Below are positions 44,435-53,897 of a stretch of 64,000 bases of DNA, piece by piece. Numbering within the stretch: the stretch's first letter is position 1; each line of letters starts with the position of its first letter. The translations under genes and the position numbers were made by a program. The notes below the pieces were generated by a model that worked only from the letters and a program-made list of their open reading frames with translations, ran no database searches and was not told where the DNA came from. Location: assembly GCA_017557185.1 (NCBI GenBank), contig JAFZAP010000078.1, forward strand, positions 1 to 64,000, in the 5' to 3' direction. This DNA is from Prevotella sp. GTDB lineage: Bacteria > Bacteroidota > Bacteroidia > Bacteroidales > Bacteroidaceae.

Positions 44435-46123
44435 ATGTTTATTTTTATGCGCAAAAATCTTATTCTTGCTGCCGTTGCAGCAATCGTTTTCGTTTTTACT
44501 TCGTGTTCGAAACTCGGCCCGCTGTCGGCTGATAATTTCGAGGTGACCCCTAACCCGTTGGAGACACGGGGTGGAGAAGTGCCTGCTACCATCAATGGTA
44601 AGTTCCCAGAGAAATACATGAAGCGCAAGGCCGTGGTGACCGTGGTTCCCGAGCTGCGCTATGGTGACAGACAGGTGGCACTGGGACAGGAAGCAACCTT
44701 CCAAGGCGAGAAGGTGCTCGGCAACGACCAGACCATCTCCTATCGTCTCGGTGGTCACTACACCATGAAGACGGCCTTCGACTACGAGCCCGACATGCAG
44801 CAGAGCGATATGTACCTCACCTTCAAGGCGAAGATTGGCAAGAAGCAGGTCAGCGTGCCAGCAGTGAAGGTCGCCACGGGCGTCATCGCCACCAGCGAGC
44901 TCTATAAGCAGACCATGATGCAGGCCGGTGGCTGCATCGCCCCCGACTCCTTCCAGCGCATCCAGTCGCAGAAACAGGAAGCCAACGTGAAATTCCTCGT
45001 CAACCAGGCCGTACTGCGCCAGAGCGAGCTGAAGAACAACTCCGTTCAGGAGTTCGTGCGCCTGCTCCAGAAGATCAATGCCGACCGTGGTGAGAAGCTC
45101 GCCATCAAGAATGTCGAGGTAGCCGCCTATGCATCCCCCGAGGGAGGCTTCGAGTTCAACGACCGCCTCGCCGGCAAGCGCCAGGATGCCTCTGAGGACT
45201 ATGTCCAGAAGACCTTGAAGCAGACGAAGGTGCAGACCGATGTCGATGCCCACTACACCGCTCAGGACTGGGAGGGCTTCCAGCAGCTCGTGCAAGCCAG
45301 CAACATCCAGGACAAGGACGTCATCCTGCGTGTGCTGTCCATGTATAAGGATCCCGAGCAACGCGAGCAGCAGATCCGTAATATGAGCCAGGCATTCCGC
45401 GAGCTTGCTGATGGCATTCTGCCCGAGCTGCGCCGTGCCCGCATGACCATCAACTACGATGTCGTGGGCCGCAGCGATGAGCAGATCAAGGAACAATATG
45501 CCACCGATGCCACGAAGCTCAGCGTCGAGGAGATGCTCTATGCCGCCGCCCTCACCGACAACGTCGCCGAGAAGGAGGCCATCTACAAGAAGACAGCCCA
45601 GTATTGGGACCGCGACTATCGCGCCCTGAACAACCTCGCCGTGCTCGCCTTCAACCAGGGCGACGACATACAGGCCGACAAGTATATCCAGCAGGCACTG
45701 CGCGTCAACAAGAACGCCCCTGAGGCATACGCCAACCTCGGACTCATCGCCCTGAAGAACGGAAAGTTTGCCGAGGCAGAGGAGAACATCGCCAATGCCA
45801 TCGGTGCCAACGGCTTCGGTGAGGCTCTCGGCAATCTGAACATCGCCAAGGGTAACTTCGCACAGGCTGAGGCCAGCTTCGGCGAGTCCGTCAGTAACAG
45901 CGCTGCCCTTGCCCAGCTCCTCAACAAGAACTACGAGGGTGCCATCCAGACACTCGACAAGATCAAGAACCCCGATGCCATGACCAGCTATCTCCATGCC
46001 ATCGTTGCCGCCCGCCGCGGCAATAAGTTCGCTGCCGAGTCCTATCTGAAGGAAGCCCTTCAGCTCGATCCCTCTCTGAAGGCCTATGCCGACAAGGACC
46101 TCGAGCTGAAACTGATTAAGTAA
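44435..46123 (+). CDS. TPR-containing lipoprotein with OmpA-like segment
   Basis: A 562-residue lipoprotein with lipobox FTSC (Cys near 23; start at 44435 or four codons later at 44447). The middle contains VEVAAYASPEGGFEFNDRLAGKRQDA, like the OmpA-domain loop in which the arginine and aspartate bind peptidoglycan. The C-terminal third is TPR-like (DRDYRALNNLAVLAFNQGDDIQADKYIQQAL, EAYANLGLIALKNGKFAEAEENI). It is probably an envelope scaffold. It follows tRNA-Leu by 15 bp with no promoter or terminator between, so both may come from one transcript. Confidence 0.85.
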   Translation: MFIFMRKNLILAAVAAIVFVFTSCSKLGPLSADNFEVTPNPLETRGGEVPATINGKFPEKYMKRKAVVTVVPELRYGDRQVALGQEATFQGEKVLGNDQTISYRLGGHYTMKTAFDYEPDMQQSDMYLTFKAKIGKKQVSVPAVKVATGVIATSELYKQTMMQAGGCIAPDSFQRIQSQKQEANVKFLVNQAVLRQSELKNNSVQEFVRLLQKINADRGEKLAIKNVEVAAYASPEGGFEFNDRLAGKRQDASEDYVQKTLKQTKVQTDVDAHYTAQDWEGFQQLVQASNIQDKDVILRVLSMYKDPEQREQQIRNMSQAFRELADGILPELRRARMTINYDVVGRSDEQIKEQYATDATKLSVEEMLYAAALTDNVAEKEAIYKKTAQYWDRDYRALNNLAVLAFNQGDDIQADKYIQQALRVNKNAPEAYANLGLIALKNGKFAEAEENIANAIGANGFGEALGNLNIAKGNFAQAEASFGESVSNSAALAQLLNKNYEGAIQTLDKIKNPDAMTSYLHAIVAARRGNKFAAESYLKEALQLDPSLKAYADKDLELKLIK

Positions 46124-46126
46124 GAG

Positions 46127-46160
46127 CCCCACCCCAGCCCTCCCCCGTAGGGAGGGGGCA
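46127..46160. repeat. GC-rich palindrome after the TPR lipoprotein
   Basis: CACCCCAGCCCTCCCCCGTA and GGGAGGGGGC form a hairpin. Confidence 0.75.
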
Positions 46161-46237
46161 AGAGGGGGAGGTGTAAGGCCCTGCGGGCGTTGAAAATTGT
46201 AATAAGCGCCTGCGGCACAGGCACAATTAAGAAGACA

Positions 46238-47293
46238 ATGAGAAAAGAAGGAATCGTCAGAACACATTGGCAAGAGGCAAAGTTCATCTCTTTGTCTCTT
46301 TGTCAACTTATCCCTATGTCTTTTTGTCTTCTCCTCTTTTTGTCCTGCGGAGCAGGCGGCGGCAACTTCCGCGTGAAGGGAACGTTCAAGAATCTCAACC
46401 AGGGCGAGTTCTATGTCTATAGCCCCGATGGCGTCATCACGAAGGTCGACACCATCCGCGTCGATAAGGGAAACTTCGTCTATACCACTCCCTGCGAGGA
46501 CCCGGGAACACTCGTCCTCGTCTTCCCGAACTTCACCGAGGTGCCTCTCTTCGCGTCGTCGGGGAAGACCGTGAAGATCGAGGGCGACGCCACCAATCTG
46601 CAGGCGATGGTGATGAGCGGCACGAAGGACAACGAGCTGCTGTCGGCATTCCGTCATCAGATCGTCGGCGTGGCACCACCCGAGGTGCTGAAGCTCGCCG
46701 AGGCATTCGTCAACGAGCACCCCGACTCGCGCGCTGCCGTCTATATCGTCAGCCAGTACTTCATGCAGACTGCCAACCCCGGCTACCAGAAGGCACAGCA
46801 GCTCCTGAAGGTCCTCGCCGAGAAGCAACCGAAGAACATCACGCTGACACGTCTGCAGAAGAAAGCCGCCGACCTCGCCCACGCCCAGAAGGGCAGCGGC
46901 ATCCCCGACTTCACCGCCACCGACTGCAAGGGGCGGTCCGTCAACAAGTCCGCGCTCCTCGGCGCACCCGTCGCCGTCGTCACAACCTTCTCCTCATGGA
47001 ACTACGACAGCCAGAACACGCTCCGCGTCATCCACCGCGAGCAGCGCCGCCGCCCGGGCAAGATCAAAGTCCTCAGCTTCTTCCTCGACGGCAACCGCGC
47101 CGAGCTCTACCGCCTGCTGCAGCGCGACACCATCAACTGGCCTGTCATCGCCGATGCCGACTTCTTCGAGAACCCCGCCCTGCAGCGCTTCGGCCTCACC
47201 GCCATCAACGACAACATCGTCTTCCACAACGGGCGCGTCGTCGCTCGTCACCTGAAACAAAACGAACTCCTCGATAAAATCAAGGAATTATAA
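46238..47293 (+). CDS. Thioredoxin-fold lipoprotein lacking the CxxC motif (DUF4369-like N-terminus)
   Basis: A 351-residue lipoprotein with lipobox FLSC (Cys near 37). The N-terminal domain (about 43-135: FRVKGTFKNLNQGEFYVYSPDG) is DUF4369-like. The C-terminal domain (about 225-351) follows the TlpA pattern (IPDFTATDCKGRSVNKSALLGAPVAVVTTFSSWNYDSQNTLRVI), but where TlpA has WCxxC this protein has WNYDS, so both catalytic cysteines are missing. It probably binds rather than reduces. The ATG at 46238 is chosen; a TTG at 46190 opens the same frame. Confidence 0.82.
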   Translation: MRKEGIVRTHWQEAKFISLSLCQLIPMSFCLLLFLSCGAGGGNFRVKGTFKNLNQGEFYVYSPDGVITKVDTIRVDKGNFVYTTPCEDPGTLVLVFPNFTEVPLFASSGKTVKIEGDATNLQAMVMSGTKDNELLSAFRHQIVGVAPPEVLKLAEAFVNEHPDSRAAVYIVSQYFMQTANPGYQKAQQLLKVLAEKQPKNITLTRLQKKAADLAHAQKGSGIPDFTATDCKGRSVNKSALLGAPVAVVTTFSSWNYDSQNTLRVIHREQRRRPGKIKVLSFFLDGNRAELYRLLQRDTINWPVIADADFFENPALQRFGLTAINDNIVFHNGRVVARHLKQNELLDKIKEL

Positions 47294-47351
47294 AGATTGT
47301 GGAGAAAAAACTCCCAGCTTTCCTCAACCATTCTAAACCTTTCATAAACCT

Positions 47352-48899
47352 TTGTTAGTAAGAACCTATTGTGCGGCCGTTAACGGCCTTGATGTCACCA
47401 CTGTAACCATCGAAGTCAGCGTTACCCGGGGAGTGCTCTATCATTTCACGGGGCTGGGCGACACCGCCGTTCGCGAGGGCCGCGATCGTATCAATGTAGC
47501 CCTCCAGCATCTGGGCTATCGGTTTCCACATGGCGATGTCACCGTGAACATGGCACCTGCCGACCTACGAAAAGAAGGCTCCTCCTTCGACCTGCCGCTG
47601 GCCATCGCCCTGTTGGCAGCAAGTGGCAGCATCGTATGCGAAGACCTCGAGCGCTACATGCTCGTGGGCGAACTGTCGCTCGATGGAACCCTCCAGCCCG
47701 TCCGTGGTGCCTTACCCATTGCCATCCGTGCCCGTAAAGACAAGTTCAAGGGTCTTATCGTACCTATTCAAAACGTTCGCGAGGCAGCAGTCGTAAACAA
47801 CATCGACATTTTCGGCGTCGAGTCGCTGGCCGATGTCATCGACCTGCTCTCCGGTCGTCGTCATTTCGAGCCCACTCGCATTGACACACGGCGCGAGTTC
47901 TACGAACAACAAGCTCATTGCGAACTCGATTTTGCCGACGTTCGAGGCCAAGAGGCGGCAAAGCGTGCTCTGGAGGTTGCTGCCGCAGGTGGACACAATC
48001 TCATCATGATCGGTTCGCCTGGTTCCGGAAAGTCGATGATGGCAAAGCGCCTGCCGGGCATTCTGCCCCCGCTGTCGTTGGCCGAGAGTCTCGAGACCAC
48101 ACAGATTCATTCCATCGCAGGCAAACTCGGCCGCAATGCCACCCTCATCTCACAGCGGCCTTTCCGCTCACCCCATCACACCATTTCCGAGGTTGCCCTC
48201 GTCGGTGGAGGCTCTTCGCCTCAGCCAGGTGAGATTTCTCTCGCTCACAATGGCGTCCTATTTTGTGATGAGCTCACCGAGTTTAATAAGCAGACGCTCG
48301 AGGTGCTGCGTCAGCCGCTTGAAGACCGAAAGATTACAATCTCGCGAGCCAAATACACATTGGAACTGCCCTGCTCGTTTATGTTCGTTGCATCGTGCAA
48401 TCCCTGTCCCTGCGGTTGGTACGGCGACCCCTCTCATCTCTGCGTCTGCACCCCGGGCCAACGGGCACGCTACATGTCGAAGATCTCTGGGCCTTTGCTC
48501 GACCGCATCGACATTCAAATCGAAATCACGCCCGTGCCCTTTAACGACCTCTCACAGGCACAGCCGGGCGAGCCGTCGGCACAAATCCGCGAACGGGTTG
48601 TAGCAGCCCGATCGGTTCAGGAGGAACGGTTCCGCGGGCAAAAGGGTGTGCATTGTAACGCCCAGATGACAGAACGCCTCATCCACCAGTTTGCCGAGCC
48701 CGACGAATCAGGCCTGAAGATGCTGCGAATGGCGATGGAGCGCCTCTCGCTCTCTGCCCGTGCCTATAGCCGCATCCTGAAGGTAGCCCGTACTATTGCC
48801 GACCTCGACGGTAGCGACCGTGTGCAGAGCCACCACATTGCTGAAGCGATTGGCTACCGTCAACTGGACCGTGGCGACTGGGCAGAAAGAGGGAATTAA
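47352..48899 (+). CDS. comM: YifB/ComM-family Mg-chelatase-like AAA ATPase
   Basis: A 515-residue protein. The N-terminal Lon-protease-like domain begins LVRTYCAAVNGLDVTTVTIEV. The AAA core has Walker A GSPGSGKSMMAKRLPG and Walker B-like GVLFCDELTEF, with the Cys-rich CNPCPCGWYGDPSHLCVC. A C-terminal Mg-chelatase domain (LSARAYSRILKVARTIADL) ends it. In Proteobacteria ComM is a branch-migration helicase needed for natural transformation with diverged DNA. The start codon is TTG at 47352: the family N-terminus (MLVRTYCAAV) fits exactly from there and no ATG precedes it. Confidence 0.93.
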   Translation: MLVRTYCAAVNGLDVTTVTIEVSVTRGVLYHFTGLGDTAVREGRDRINVALQHLGYRFPHGDVTVNMAPADLRKEGSSFDLPLAIALLAASGSIVCEDLERYMLVGELSLDGTLQPVRGALPIAIRARKDKFKGLIVPIQNVREAAVVNNIDIFGVESLADVIDLLSGRRHFEPTRIDTRREFYEQQAHCELDFADVRGQEAAKRALEVAAAGGHNLIMIGSPGSGKSMMAKRLPGILPPLSLAESLETTQIHSIAGKLGRNATLISQRPFRSPHHTISEVALVGGGSSPQPGEISLAHNGVLFCDELTEFNKQTLEVLRQPLEDRKITISRAKYTLELPCSFMFVASCNPCPCGWYGDPSHLCVCTPGQRARYMSKISGPLLDRIDIQIEITPVPFNDLSQAQPGEPSAQIRERVVAARSVQEERFRGQKGVHCNAQMTERLIHQFAEPDESGLKMLRMAMERLSLSARAYSRILKVARTIADLDGSDRVQSHHIAEAIGYRQLDRGDWAERGN

Positions 48900-48920
48900 T
48901 TATTTTTAGGAAGCTGAAAT

Positions 48921-50378
48921 ATGAAGAAATATCTGTTGTGCGGGTTGCTATTGCTGATGAGTAGTATGTGTCGTGCCGACGACGTGACGATCCGCTTTGA
49001 CGGCTCTACGGCAAAGGTTTCTCTTGGGAAGCTGCGCGGGGGGAGTAAGATTGGCAAAATGAATACCGACAGTGTGTCGGTGACAGTGGACGGTGCGTCG
49101 GTGACGGTGGAGAGCCGATATGCTGCGCACAAGCTCTCGCTGCGGCTGACGGGCAGGAGCGATGACGGACAGCTCGTGCTGAAGACTGCCGGCAAGGCCG
49201 TGGTGACACTCGACGACTTGTCGCTGACGAGCCAAGAGGGTTCGCCGCTCTGTCTGAAGAACAAGAAGAAGGTGGAGGTGGTGGTTGCTAAGCGTACGGT
49301 GAACACGCTGACCATCACTGCCTGCAACGACACGGCGAACCACAAGGCTGCGGTGATCTGGGCAAAGGACAAACTGCTGCTGTCGGGCAAGGGCACGCTG
49401 AACATCGTCGCCACCGGCGACGGCTGTCGCGGCATCAAGACGAAAAAGGATGTCACTATCGACGGTCCAACCATCAACGTGACGACGACAGGCGATAACC
49501 TTGGCGAGAAGCCCTTCGGCTTCGGAGGCTTCCCGGGTTTCGATGGCGAGATGCCCGACTTCGGCGGTGGCTTCCCAGGCTTCGATGGCGAGATGCCCGA
49601 CTTCGGCGGCATGGGTCCGGAAGGCAACGACAGCACCGACGGCGGTGGTTTTGGCGGCTTCGGCGGTAAACACAAATATGTGGCAGCCACGAAGGGCATC
49701 GCCTCGAAGGGACAGATTATCATCAACAACGGTCGTGTGACCGTGAGGACCTCCACCGCTGGCGCTGAGGGCATAGAGGGCAAGGAGGGCATCGTTTGCA
49801 ACGGTGGCACGATTGATGTGCTGGCGACCGACGATGCGATGAATGCCAATGGCACCATCGCTTTCAACGGAGCACATGTCGTAGCCAGAAGTACGTCAAA
49901 CGACGCCATAGACGCCAACCCGCAGAATGGCTTCTTCATGCCCTTCGGCGGCAACGGACAACAGAACATCGACCCGACAATCGTCATCACAGGCGGCATG
50001 GTGTATGCCTGGAGTCAGGTGGGGTCGCCCGAGGAGGGCTTCGACAGCGACTTCGCACCGCTTGCCATTGAGGGTAGTACGGTGTTTTCGGTGGGCGGAG
50101 GCATGGGAGAGATGCCGTCGGTGCCCACGAATGCCACAGCGAAGCAGCCCACGGTGCTGCTCATCGGTGTGGGCATCGCGAAGGACGAGCCCGTGTATAT
50201 CCATGATGACCGCGGCAAGCTCATTGCCACCGTGACCATTCCTTTCTCCCTCAGGCGCAGTGCCAGCATCGTGAGCCATCCCGCTTTCAAGGTGGGTAGC
50301 ACGTACACGGTGAAGACGAAAGGATATGAGCGGACGTTCACCATCGACGAGCCGTTCACGATTGTAAGGAGGAAGTGA
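48921..50378 (+). CDS. Carbohydrate-binding domain-containing surface protein (DUF4353-like)
   Basis: A 485-residue exported protein (signal peptide to about SMCRA). The repeated short-strand pattern (KAAVIWAKDKLLLSGKGTLNIVATGDGCRGIKTKKDVTIDGP; GIEGKEGIVCNGGTIDVLATDDAMNANGTI) is a beta-helix of the Cthe_2159/DUF4353 kind that binds acidic polysaccharide. A glycine-rich loop in the middle contains two copies of a 14-residue unit FPGFDGEMPDFGGG (about 206-233), a recent in-frame duplication. Function is inferred from the family. Confidence 0.8.
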   Translation: MKKYLLCGLLLLMSSMCRADDVTIRFDGSTAKVSLGKLRGGSKIGKMNTDSVSVTVDGASVTVESRYAAHKLSLRLTGRSDDGQLVLKTAGKAVVTLDDLSLTSQEGSPLCLKNKKKVEVVVAKRTVNTLTITACNDTANHKAAVIWAKDKLLLSGKGTLNIVATGDGCRGIKTKKDVTIDGPTINVTTTGDNLGEKPFGFGGFPGFDGEMPDFGGGFPGFDGEMPDFGGMGPEGNDSTDGGGFGGFGGKHKYVAATKGIASKGQIIINNGRVTVRTSTAGAEGIEGKEGIVCNGGTIDVLATDDAMNANGTIAFNGAHVVARSTSNDAIDANPQNGFFMPFGGNGQQNIDPTIVITGGMVYAWSQVGSPEEGFDSDFAPLAIEGSTVFSVGGGMGEMPSVPTNATAKQPTVLLIGVGIAKDEPVYIHDDRGKLIATVTIPFSLRRSASIVSHPAFKVGSTYTVKTKGYERTFTIDEPFTIVRRK

Positions 50379-50411
50379 TATTGCCAGAAATGCGATATTG
50401 ACACATAGAAC

Positions 50412-51605
50412 ATGGGAAGCCAAAGTCGAAACTCTTTCTCTCGCCAGTGGTTGCTACTGTTGTGGCTGCTCTGTGCTGCCACAGCATGGGGGCAGCGGCG
50501 AGTGGTGGTGGCCGACGCTGTGAGCCGTGAGCCGGTAGTGCGTGCATCGCTGTTCACGAAGGACGGCGGCACGTTTCGTGCTGCCATCAGCGACGAGCAG
50601 GGTGTGGCACGCATCGACTTCACCTTTCGCCGCCTCACCGTTTCCCACCTGAACTACCAACAGCTGCAGCTGACGACGCTCCCCGACACCATCTGGCTAC
50701 ACACGAAGTACCGGCAGACGCCAGAGGTGGTGGTGACGAATAAGGAACCGGTATGGATACGCGAGAAGCTGCGGCAGGTGGTGAAACTGAAGGAGCGCAA
50801 CTACTTCACGCGCAGCGACACGATGGCGATGGACTACCACACGGAGAGCCTCGACCAGCGCAGCATCTATCGCTACCATATGACGGGACTGCTGCGCATG
50901 CGCAATAGCGAGAACAAACGGTATGCCATCAGCCCCGACACCAGCAACATCGTGGCCAGCGACAGCACTACGCTCACCGATGTGGCGAACCTTCGGCGCA
51001 TGCTCTACGAGGACTTCGTGGCAGAGCTCGACCGCGGCTTCATCAGCAATCACCGATGGGCAGAGAACCCCGACTACGAAGGTCGCTCGAAGAACGAGAT
51101 AGAACTGGTGTTCCGTTCGAAACAACGTGTCGACGACCGGGGACGCCTCGTCATCGACACCGCGCGCTGCGTGATCCTGCAGGCCCGTCGCTTCACGGGC
51201 ACCGAGACCAATCGCCACGAGCGCATGTCGGCGGTGCTCTATGCTATGTCGCAGGTGCTCACCGGCTATAAAGTGGTGAAATGGACGCGCGACTACCACG
51301 TGAGCTATGACGAGCGCCCGGACGGCACCTTCTTCCCTCGCGAGGTGCGCTACAAAACCTATATGGAGACACAGGACAACGATACCGACCAGCAGCAAGA
51401 GGAGTTTCACAACCAGACGGGCGGCGGCTTCCCGAATATGGAGGCCACACTAAGAATAAGCCCCTCCCGCCAAAGCTCCCTCCCTACGGGGGATGGGGCT
51501 GGTTACACCCTGCCTGCCTCGTGGTATTTACGCTATTCCTCCGACGAGGCACGCCAACAAGAGGTGACGCTCGCCAACCTTCCCGCCACTTTCGCTGTCT
51601 TCTAA
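50412..51605 (+). CDS. Carboxypeptidase-regulatory-like (DUF5686-type) membrane protein
   Basis: A 397-residue exported protein (signal peptide to about TAWGQ). It starts with a carboxypeptidase-regulatory-like domain (VVVADAVSREPVVRASLFTKDGGTFRAAISDEQGVARIDF), followed by EVVVTNKEPVWIREKLRQVVKLKERNYF and a region of charged strands. Function unknown. A GC-rich palindrome is read in frame near the C-terminus (SRQSSLPTGDGAGY, about residues 353-366). It follows the DUF4353-like gene by 33 bp. Confidence 0.6.
   Translation: MGSQSRNSFSRQWLLLLWLLCAATAWGQRRVVVADAVSREPVVRASLFTKDGGTFRAAISDEQGVARIDFTFRRLTVSHLNYQQLQLTTLPDTIWLHTKYRQTPEVVVTNKEPVWIREKLRQVVKLKERNYFTRSDTMAMDYHTESLDQRSIYRYHMTGLLRMRNSENKRYAISPDTSNIVASDSTTLTDVANLRRMLYEDFVAELDRGFISNHRWAENPDYEGRSKNEIELVFRSKQRVDDRGRLVIDTARCVILQARRFTGTETNRHERMSAVLYAMSQVLTGYKVVKWTRDYHVSYDERPDGTFFPREVRYKTYMETQDNDTDQQQEEFHNQTGGGFPNMEATLRISPSRQSSLPTGDGAGYTLPASWYLRYSSDEARQQEVTLANLPATFAVF
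51466..51506. repeat. GC-rich palindrome inside a CDS
   Basis: CCGCCAAAGCTCCCTCCCTA and the following CGGGGGATGGGGCTGG are translated as RQSSLPTGDGAG in the preceding gene. Confidence 0.65.
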
Positions 51606-51619
51606 GGATTTATTGTAGA

Positions 51620-51693
51620 AGGGGCATAAAGGGTGTAAAGGGCGTAAAGGGGAGTGAAAGGGCGTAAAGGGGAGTGAAAGGGCGTAAAGGGAC
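51620..51693. repeat. Tandem repeat of about 20 bp (GGCGTAAAGGGGAGTGAAAG)
   Basis: GGCGTAAAGGGGAGTGAAAG is repeated at 51641 and 51661, preceded by two shortened units and followed by a partial unit ending GACATTA. The same motif occurs at 56364-56402 between dsbD and the desulfidase-like gene. Between here and 51802 a GC-rich palindrome arm (51770 region) is also present. Confidence 0.7.
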
Positions 51694-51802
51694 ATTACTC
51701 TCTTTACTTTCTTTACTTTCTAAACCGCGCGCAGCGCATTGAACCTTTTGAACGTTGCGCAGCAACTCTTGAACCCTCCCAGCCTAGGGCTGGGGTGGGA
51801 CC

Positions 51803-53854
51803 TTAGTTGATGAGGAAAGTCTTTGTCTTGCCCCTGAATGTAGCCTTCACGGTTGCACGTCCGTCGCTGATAGCGCCAATCGAACACTTCACACCCTCTG
51901 GGGCGTTGCTGTCGACCACAATCTTCGAGTCAGCCTTCAGCGGAGCATACAGCTGATAGGTGCTGCAGTCCATCAGACCGTTCTGGTTTCTCGAATAGAC
52001 CGGTGTCTGCGGAATCGCCAGCTTCTTACCATCGACGGTAATCGTCACCTGCGGCACAAAGGGAACCGGACGGGCATCAGTCTTGGAGAATCCGATGCCG
52101 TGAAGGTCGAAGAGTCCCTGCGGACGCTGCGGCTGCTGCGGACCGCGACGCGCCCAAGGTCCCTGCTGTGGCTGCTCGGGCTGCTTCACCTCCGGACCTT
52201 CTACGACGAGGTAGATGGCGTGCTTGCCGGTCAGCCCTTCCACGTCAGGAACTAAATGGGAAATCGTCACTGCCTGATTGACAGGGAATTTGTCGCCAAC
52301 AGGTATAACACCAATCTCTTTACCCTTCGCAGGATCGTCGAGCATCACGTGAATCTTAAAGGCACCCTTGCCGCTATAAGTCAGGTTCAGGTAGAGATGG
52401 GGGTTGTCTCCCTTCTTCACACCCTCGAAGGCCTTGCAGCCCTTCGTGTCCTGAGCCAGACCGCCGAAGCCGAAGTACTTGAAGCCAATGACGCCGCCGT
52501 TCTGAATGCCGGCGAGGTCCATCGAGTTGTTCCACACGTCGTGGTTGTCCTGCATATACTGGTTGGCATTGGGACCCGTCCAATAGCAGGCGAGACCAGC
52601 GCTGTAGTAGTCGTAGGGCGGCAGACCGTAGATCTGGAAGCCCTCGCTGGTCACCTCGGCACCGGTGTACTCATTGCCGTCATTAGCCTTCGCCGTCCAC
52701 ACGTTGTCCTTGGCAAACGGGTCGTAGCCGGTGATGGTCACCTTGCCACCCTTGGCAACAGGTTTCTTGTCCCACGTAATCTTCACCGGAGCCACCATCG
52801 CCTGACGGGCATTGCCGAAGCCGCGCGGCGGACGGTGGTAGAACACATACCACTGGCCGTTGATCTCCTGCAGCGAGCCGTGGGTGTTATGGCCGGCATT
52901 GGTGGTGATGAGCTTCGAGCCGTCCACGTCAGGCACCACGCCACGCGAGTCTACCAGCACACCACCCGACCGCCACGGACCCAGCGGCGAGTCACCGTAG
53001 GCATAGCGCAGGGCGGAGTTGGTATTGCCCAGTCCGTACTCCTTGCCGCTGTAGCCCGAGAACACCATCACGTACTTGTTGCCCACCTGGCGAATCGACG
53101 ATGCCTCGAAAAAGTTGAAGTCCAAGGGATTCTGACCCTTGTAGAGTGCCTTATATTCACTGCCCTCCTTGTCTAAGAGACGGCCGTCGGCACTGCTGGC
53201 GGGGATGAAAGGATCAACGAGCTCCGTGCCCGGGCGCTTCGAGTACATCGTGTTCTGGTCGAGCTCACAGGCGGTGCTGTGCTGGAATCCGTAGAACACA
53301 TAGGCGCGGAAGCCCTTGTCATAGTCGGGGTCTTTCTTGTTGGTCACCGGCTCGATGAACACCGATGGGTCGAAGTCGATGAGCGAGCCCTCCACGCAGC
53401 GTGCGCCGTCCTCGGTGAGGTTCACCGGAGTGAACGGACCATTGGGGCGGTCGCTCTTGCAAACCATTGGAGTGCGACCCCATCCGCGGCTGTGCGGATA
53501 GAGCCAGTAGGTCTTCTTGCCTGTTTGGCGGTCAGTGGTCACCACCAGGTCGGGGGCGTACATCGTGTCCCACTGTCCGTTGACGAACCACGAGAATATG
53601 GGACCTTCGTCGCGCCACTGCGAGAGGTCCTCGACGGGTGCCGACCACATACGGACGTCGTTGCCGCAGTACTGCGAGTAGTTTGTGTCGTGCGAGCCGA
53701 TGATGTAGGCACGCAGCTTTCCCGGCTGGTCGGGGTCTTCAAACACGCGGGGCTCGCCGTCGGGCAGATGTTCCCACAGAGGCAGATAGGGATTCTGTGC
53801 TTGTGTCGATGCTGCTACGACTACGAGCAGCAGGTTCAGAAATAGTCTTTTCAT
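51803..53854 (-). CDS. Secreted glycoside hydrolase family 43 with C-terminal carbohydrate-binding module
   Basis: A 683-residue exported enzyme (signal peptide MKRLFLNLLLVVVAASTQAQ). The N-terminal GH43-like propeller runs from about 25 to 390: FEDPDQPGKLRAYIIGSHD, YAPDLVVTTDRQ, LIDFDPSVFIEP and FEASSIRQVGNKYVMVFSG (likely acid Glu). The C-terminal half holds beta-sandwich binding modules (GAFKIHVMLDDPAKGKEIGV). A low-complexity P/Q-rich stretch (KQPEQPQQGPWARRGPQQPQ) is inserted in the module. The polysaccharide target is unclear; arabinan or xylan are the family options. The start at 53854 follows a TATATTTGC box. Confidence 0.88.
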   Translation of the reverse strand: MKRLFLNLLLVVVAASTQAQNPYLPLWEHLPDGEPRVFEDPDQPGKLRAYIIGSHDTNYSQYCGNDVRMWSAPVEDLSQWRDEGPIFSWFVNGQWDTMYAPDLVVTTDRQTGKKTYWLYPHSRGWGRTPMVCKSDRPNGPFTPVNLTEDGARCVEGSLIDFDPSVFIEPVTNKKDPDYDKGFRAYVFYGFQHSTACELDQNTMYSKRPGTELVDPFIPASSADGRLLDKEGSEYKALYKGQNPLDFNFFEASSIRQVGNKYVMVFSGYSGKEYGLGNTNSALRYAYGDSPLGPWRSGGVLVDSRGVVPDVDGSKLITTNAGHNTHGSLQEINGQWYVFYHRPPRGFGNARQAMVAPVKITWDKKPVAKGGKVTITGYDPFAKDNVWTAKANDGNEYTGAEVTSEGFQIYGLPPYDYYSAGLACYWTGPNANQYMQDNHDVWNNSMDLAGIQNGGVIGFKYFGFGGLAQDTKGCKAFEGVKKGDNPHLYLNLTYSGKGAFKIHVMLDDPAKGKEIGVIPVGDKFPVNQAVTISHLVPDVEGLTGKHAIYLVVEGPEVKQPEQPQQGPWARRGPQQPQRPQGLFDLHGIGFSKTDARPVPFVPQVTITVDGKKLAIPQTPVYSRNQNGLMDCSTYQLYAPLKADSKIVVDSNAPEGVKCSIGAISDGRATVKATFRGKTKTFLIN

Positions 53855-53897
53855 GCGATTTGATATTTTTATGATGTTTGATTTTTTATTCGATGTT

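Noticed and set aside
44429-46882. 817-residue minus-strand frame
   Set aside because: It lies antisense to two lipoprotein genes with clear signal peptides and has no recognisable domain.
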